From contig JASLAI010000393.1 in the NCBI GenBank assembly GCA_030147225.1, positions 1 to 6,586 on the forward strand: a stretch of DNA of 6,586 nucleotides, given 5' to 3'. This document shows, piece after piece, positions 5,385 to 6,586 of this stretch. The notes below the pieces were generated by a model, which worked only from the letters and a program-made list of their open reading frames with translations, had not been told where the DNA came from and did not search any database. The stretch is from Planococcus sp. (in: firmicutes) (GTDB lineage: Bacteria > Bacillota > Bacilli > Bacillales_A > Planococcaceae). Made by a program: the position numbers and the translations under genes. Each line of letters starts with the position of its first letter. The first letter of the stretch is position 1.

Positions 5385-6586
5385 CTACTTTGGCAAAAAC
5401 ACTGTGAAGACTGTACCTCTCATTAATTCAGAGTCCACTTCAATCGTCCCTTTTAACTCCTCGACAGCTTGCTTAACGATTGCCAATCCATAACCTCTGT
5501 CTTTTTTTCCAAGTTTAGTTGAAAAACCACGGTTAAACAAATCTTTCATATGCTCAGTTTGTATACCACGGCCTGTGTCTTCTACTTCTATTACCAAATC
5601 ATGTCCAAGGTCGGTGACAAAAAAAGAGACTTCTTTGTTGGGTTGCTGAGCAACTTCTTCAATTGCGTTATCGATCAGATTCCCTAAAATATGAATAAGC
5701 TTAGCAATATCAAAATGTTCAGGGAGAGCTTCCAGTGAACTGTTTTCATCAATGACCAATCTGACTTTGTTTTCAGATGCTTTTCCCATTTTGCCAAGCA
5801 GAATAGCCTGAACTTTTTTATCCTGAATATGGTCCAACATGTGTTTTGTTTGGTTCTGGTGGATTTTGGTCTCCTGTTGAATCAAATTGATGGCTTCCTC
5901 TTTTTGTCCAAGCTGCAGCAAGCCTGAGATTGCATATAGTTTATTGGAATATTCATGAGTTTGGGCGCGCAGTCCCTCTGAATATTGCTGAATCTCAGAC
6001 AAAGTCTCCAGTACTTCCTGAATATCCGTTTTTTCACGAAAAGTGGAAACCACACCAACAACTTTGCCATCATGCAGGATCTGCGTCCGATTGATAATGA
6101 GCACTTTATTGCCAATCAGCATTTCCTCATTACGGACTGTTCTTTCGGATTGCAACGCTTCTTTCATTTTAGACTGGGGGATGACGTCTACAATGTCAGC
6201 ATTAATTGAGGCTTGCGTCAGTCCCAACATTCTTTCTGCAGATTGATTAATTTCCGTGACTTTCCCTTGATTATCAATAGCGATAACTCCTTCGACAATG
6301 GAAGAAAGCAAAGCCTCCCGGTCGCGGTACATTGCCGCTATTTCGCGCGGTTCAAGTCCCATTGTTTCTTTCCTGATATTCCGTGCCAGCAGGATGCTCC
6401 CGATAATTCCAATTGCTAAAGCCAGCAAAACAAATTGAAGCAGCTCAAAAATTTTTCCAATAATAATCTGCTGAATATCTTCCATCAAATAGCCAACCGA
6501 AACCAACCCGACCACATTCCCATTGCCATCGAAAATTGGTGCTTTTCCCCGTAAGCTCGGTCCCAATGAGCCCATGGCTTCAGACG
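5385..6586 (-). CDS. CitA/DcuS/DctS-type sensor histidine kinase (N-terminus cut by window edge)
   Basis: This membrane sensor of external di/tricarboxylates phosphorylates the adjacent response regulator. The frame stays open to the window edge, so the true start, first membrane helix and most of the extracellular PDC/Cache sensor domain are missing (about 130-140 residues judged from family length). The Met at 6575 is internal. Counting from it, the visible part shows the end of the sensor domain (GSLGPSLRGKAPIFD, 2-16), membrane helix 2 (about 42-65) and a cytoplasmic PAS domain (about 87-180). Next come the phospho-acceptor His207 in HEYSNKL with GLLQLG, the N box around Asn299 and Asn303, DTGRGI (333-338), FNRGFSTK (347-354) and GYGLAIV (361-367). 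All kinase motifs are intact. It is co-transcribed with the regulator 18 nt downstream. Ligand specificity lies mainly in the missing part. Confidence 0.93.
   Translation of the reverse strand, partial: SEAMGSLGPSLRGKAPIFDGNGNVVGLVSVGYLMEDIQQIIIGKIFELLQFVLLALAIGIIGSILLARNIRKETMGLEPREIAAMYRDREALLSSIVEGVIAIDNQGKVTEINQSAERMLGLTQASINADIVDVIPQSKMKEALQSERTVRNEEMLIGNKVLIINRTQILHDGKVVGVVSTFREKTDIQEVLETLSEIQQYSEGLRAQTHEYSNKLYAISGLLQLGQKEEAINLIQQETKIHQNQTKHMLDHIQDKKVQAILLGKMGKASENKVRLVIDENSSLEALPEHFDIAKLIHILGNLIDNAIEEVAQQPNKEVSFFVTDLGHDLVIEVEDTGRGIQTEHMKDLFNRGFSTKLGKKDRGYGLAIVKQAVEELKGTIEVDSELMRGTVFTVFLPK

Noticed and set aside
6573..6575. ATG as the start of the histidine kinase
   Set aside because: The frame is open to the window edge with Ser-Glu-Ala before it, and the following residues are the end of the sensor domain, so the Met is internal.
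1..6586. Mobile element, CRISPR array, tRNA or rRNA, phage or defence genes
   Set aside because: No transposase, terminal repeats, periodic repeats or RNA gene signatures were seen; nearly the whole window is explained by two compact operons of known transport and sensing families.

Overview
The window reads as low-GC Gram-positive DNA, most likely from a Bacillales member. The signs are strong AGGAGG-type ribosome binding sites, GTG and TTG starts, a lipoprotein solute receptor in place of a periplasmic one, a CcpA-type cre site and simple hairpin plus U-run terminators. Many acidic residues in the secreted receptor would fit a salt-tolerant lineage such as Planococcaceae, but that placement is a guess. 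Every gene is on the minus strand, so transcription runs from the right edge to the left edge.

Right part (about 4670-6586): a two-gene two-component system. It has a CitA/DcuS/DctS-type sensor histidine kinase, whose N-terminus lies beyond the window edge, and a CitT/DctR/DcuR-type response regulator. A strong terminator whose stem contains the regulator's stop codon closes this unit.

Middle (about 4550-4670): a compact control region. It holds a sigma-A-like promoter (GTTACA, 17 nt, TATACT), a perfect match to the CcpA cre consensus lying over the -35 box, and AT-rich direct repeats just upstream that could bind the response regulator.

Left part (1-4549): a four-gene transport operon in the order tctC, tctB, tctA, SLC13/DASS-type permease. 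The first three form a complete tripartite tricarboxylate transporter. The fourth is an unrelated single-polypeptide di/tricarboxylate-type carrier. A hairpin separates tctC from tctB. The later genes are packed so that each stop codon touches or lies inside the next ribosome binding site. A hairpin at the extreme left edge probably ends the operon.

The working model is that the membrane kinase senses an external organic acid (citrate, malate, succinate or similar; the sequence does not say which), the regulator activates the tct promoter, and CcpA represses it when preferred sugars are present. The components are known families. I see no wholly new system. The interesting parts are the combination of two carrier types, the layered regulation, the hairpin between receptor and membrane genes, and several start sites that naive ORF calling would get wrong.
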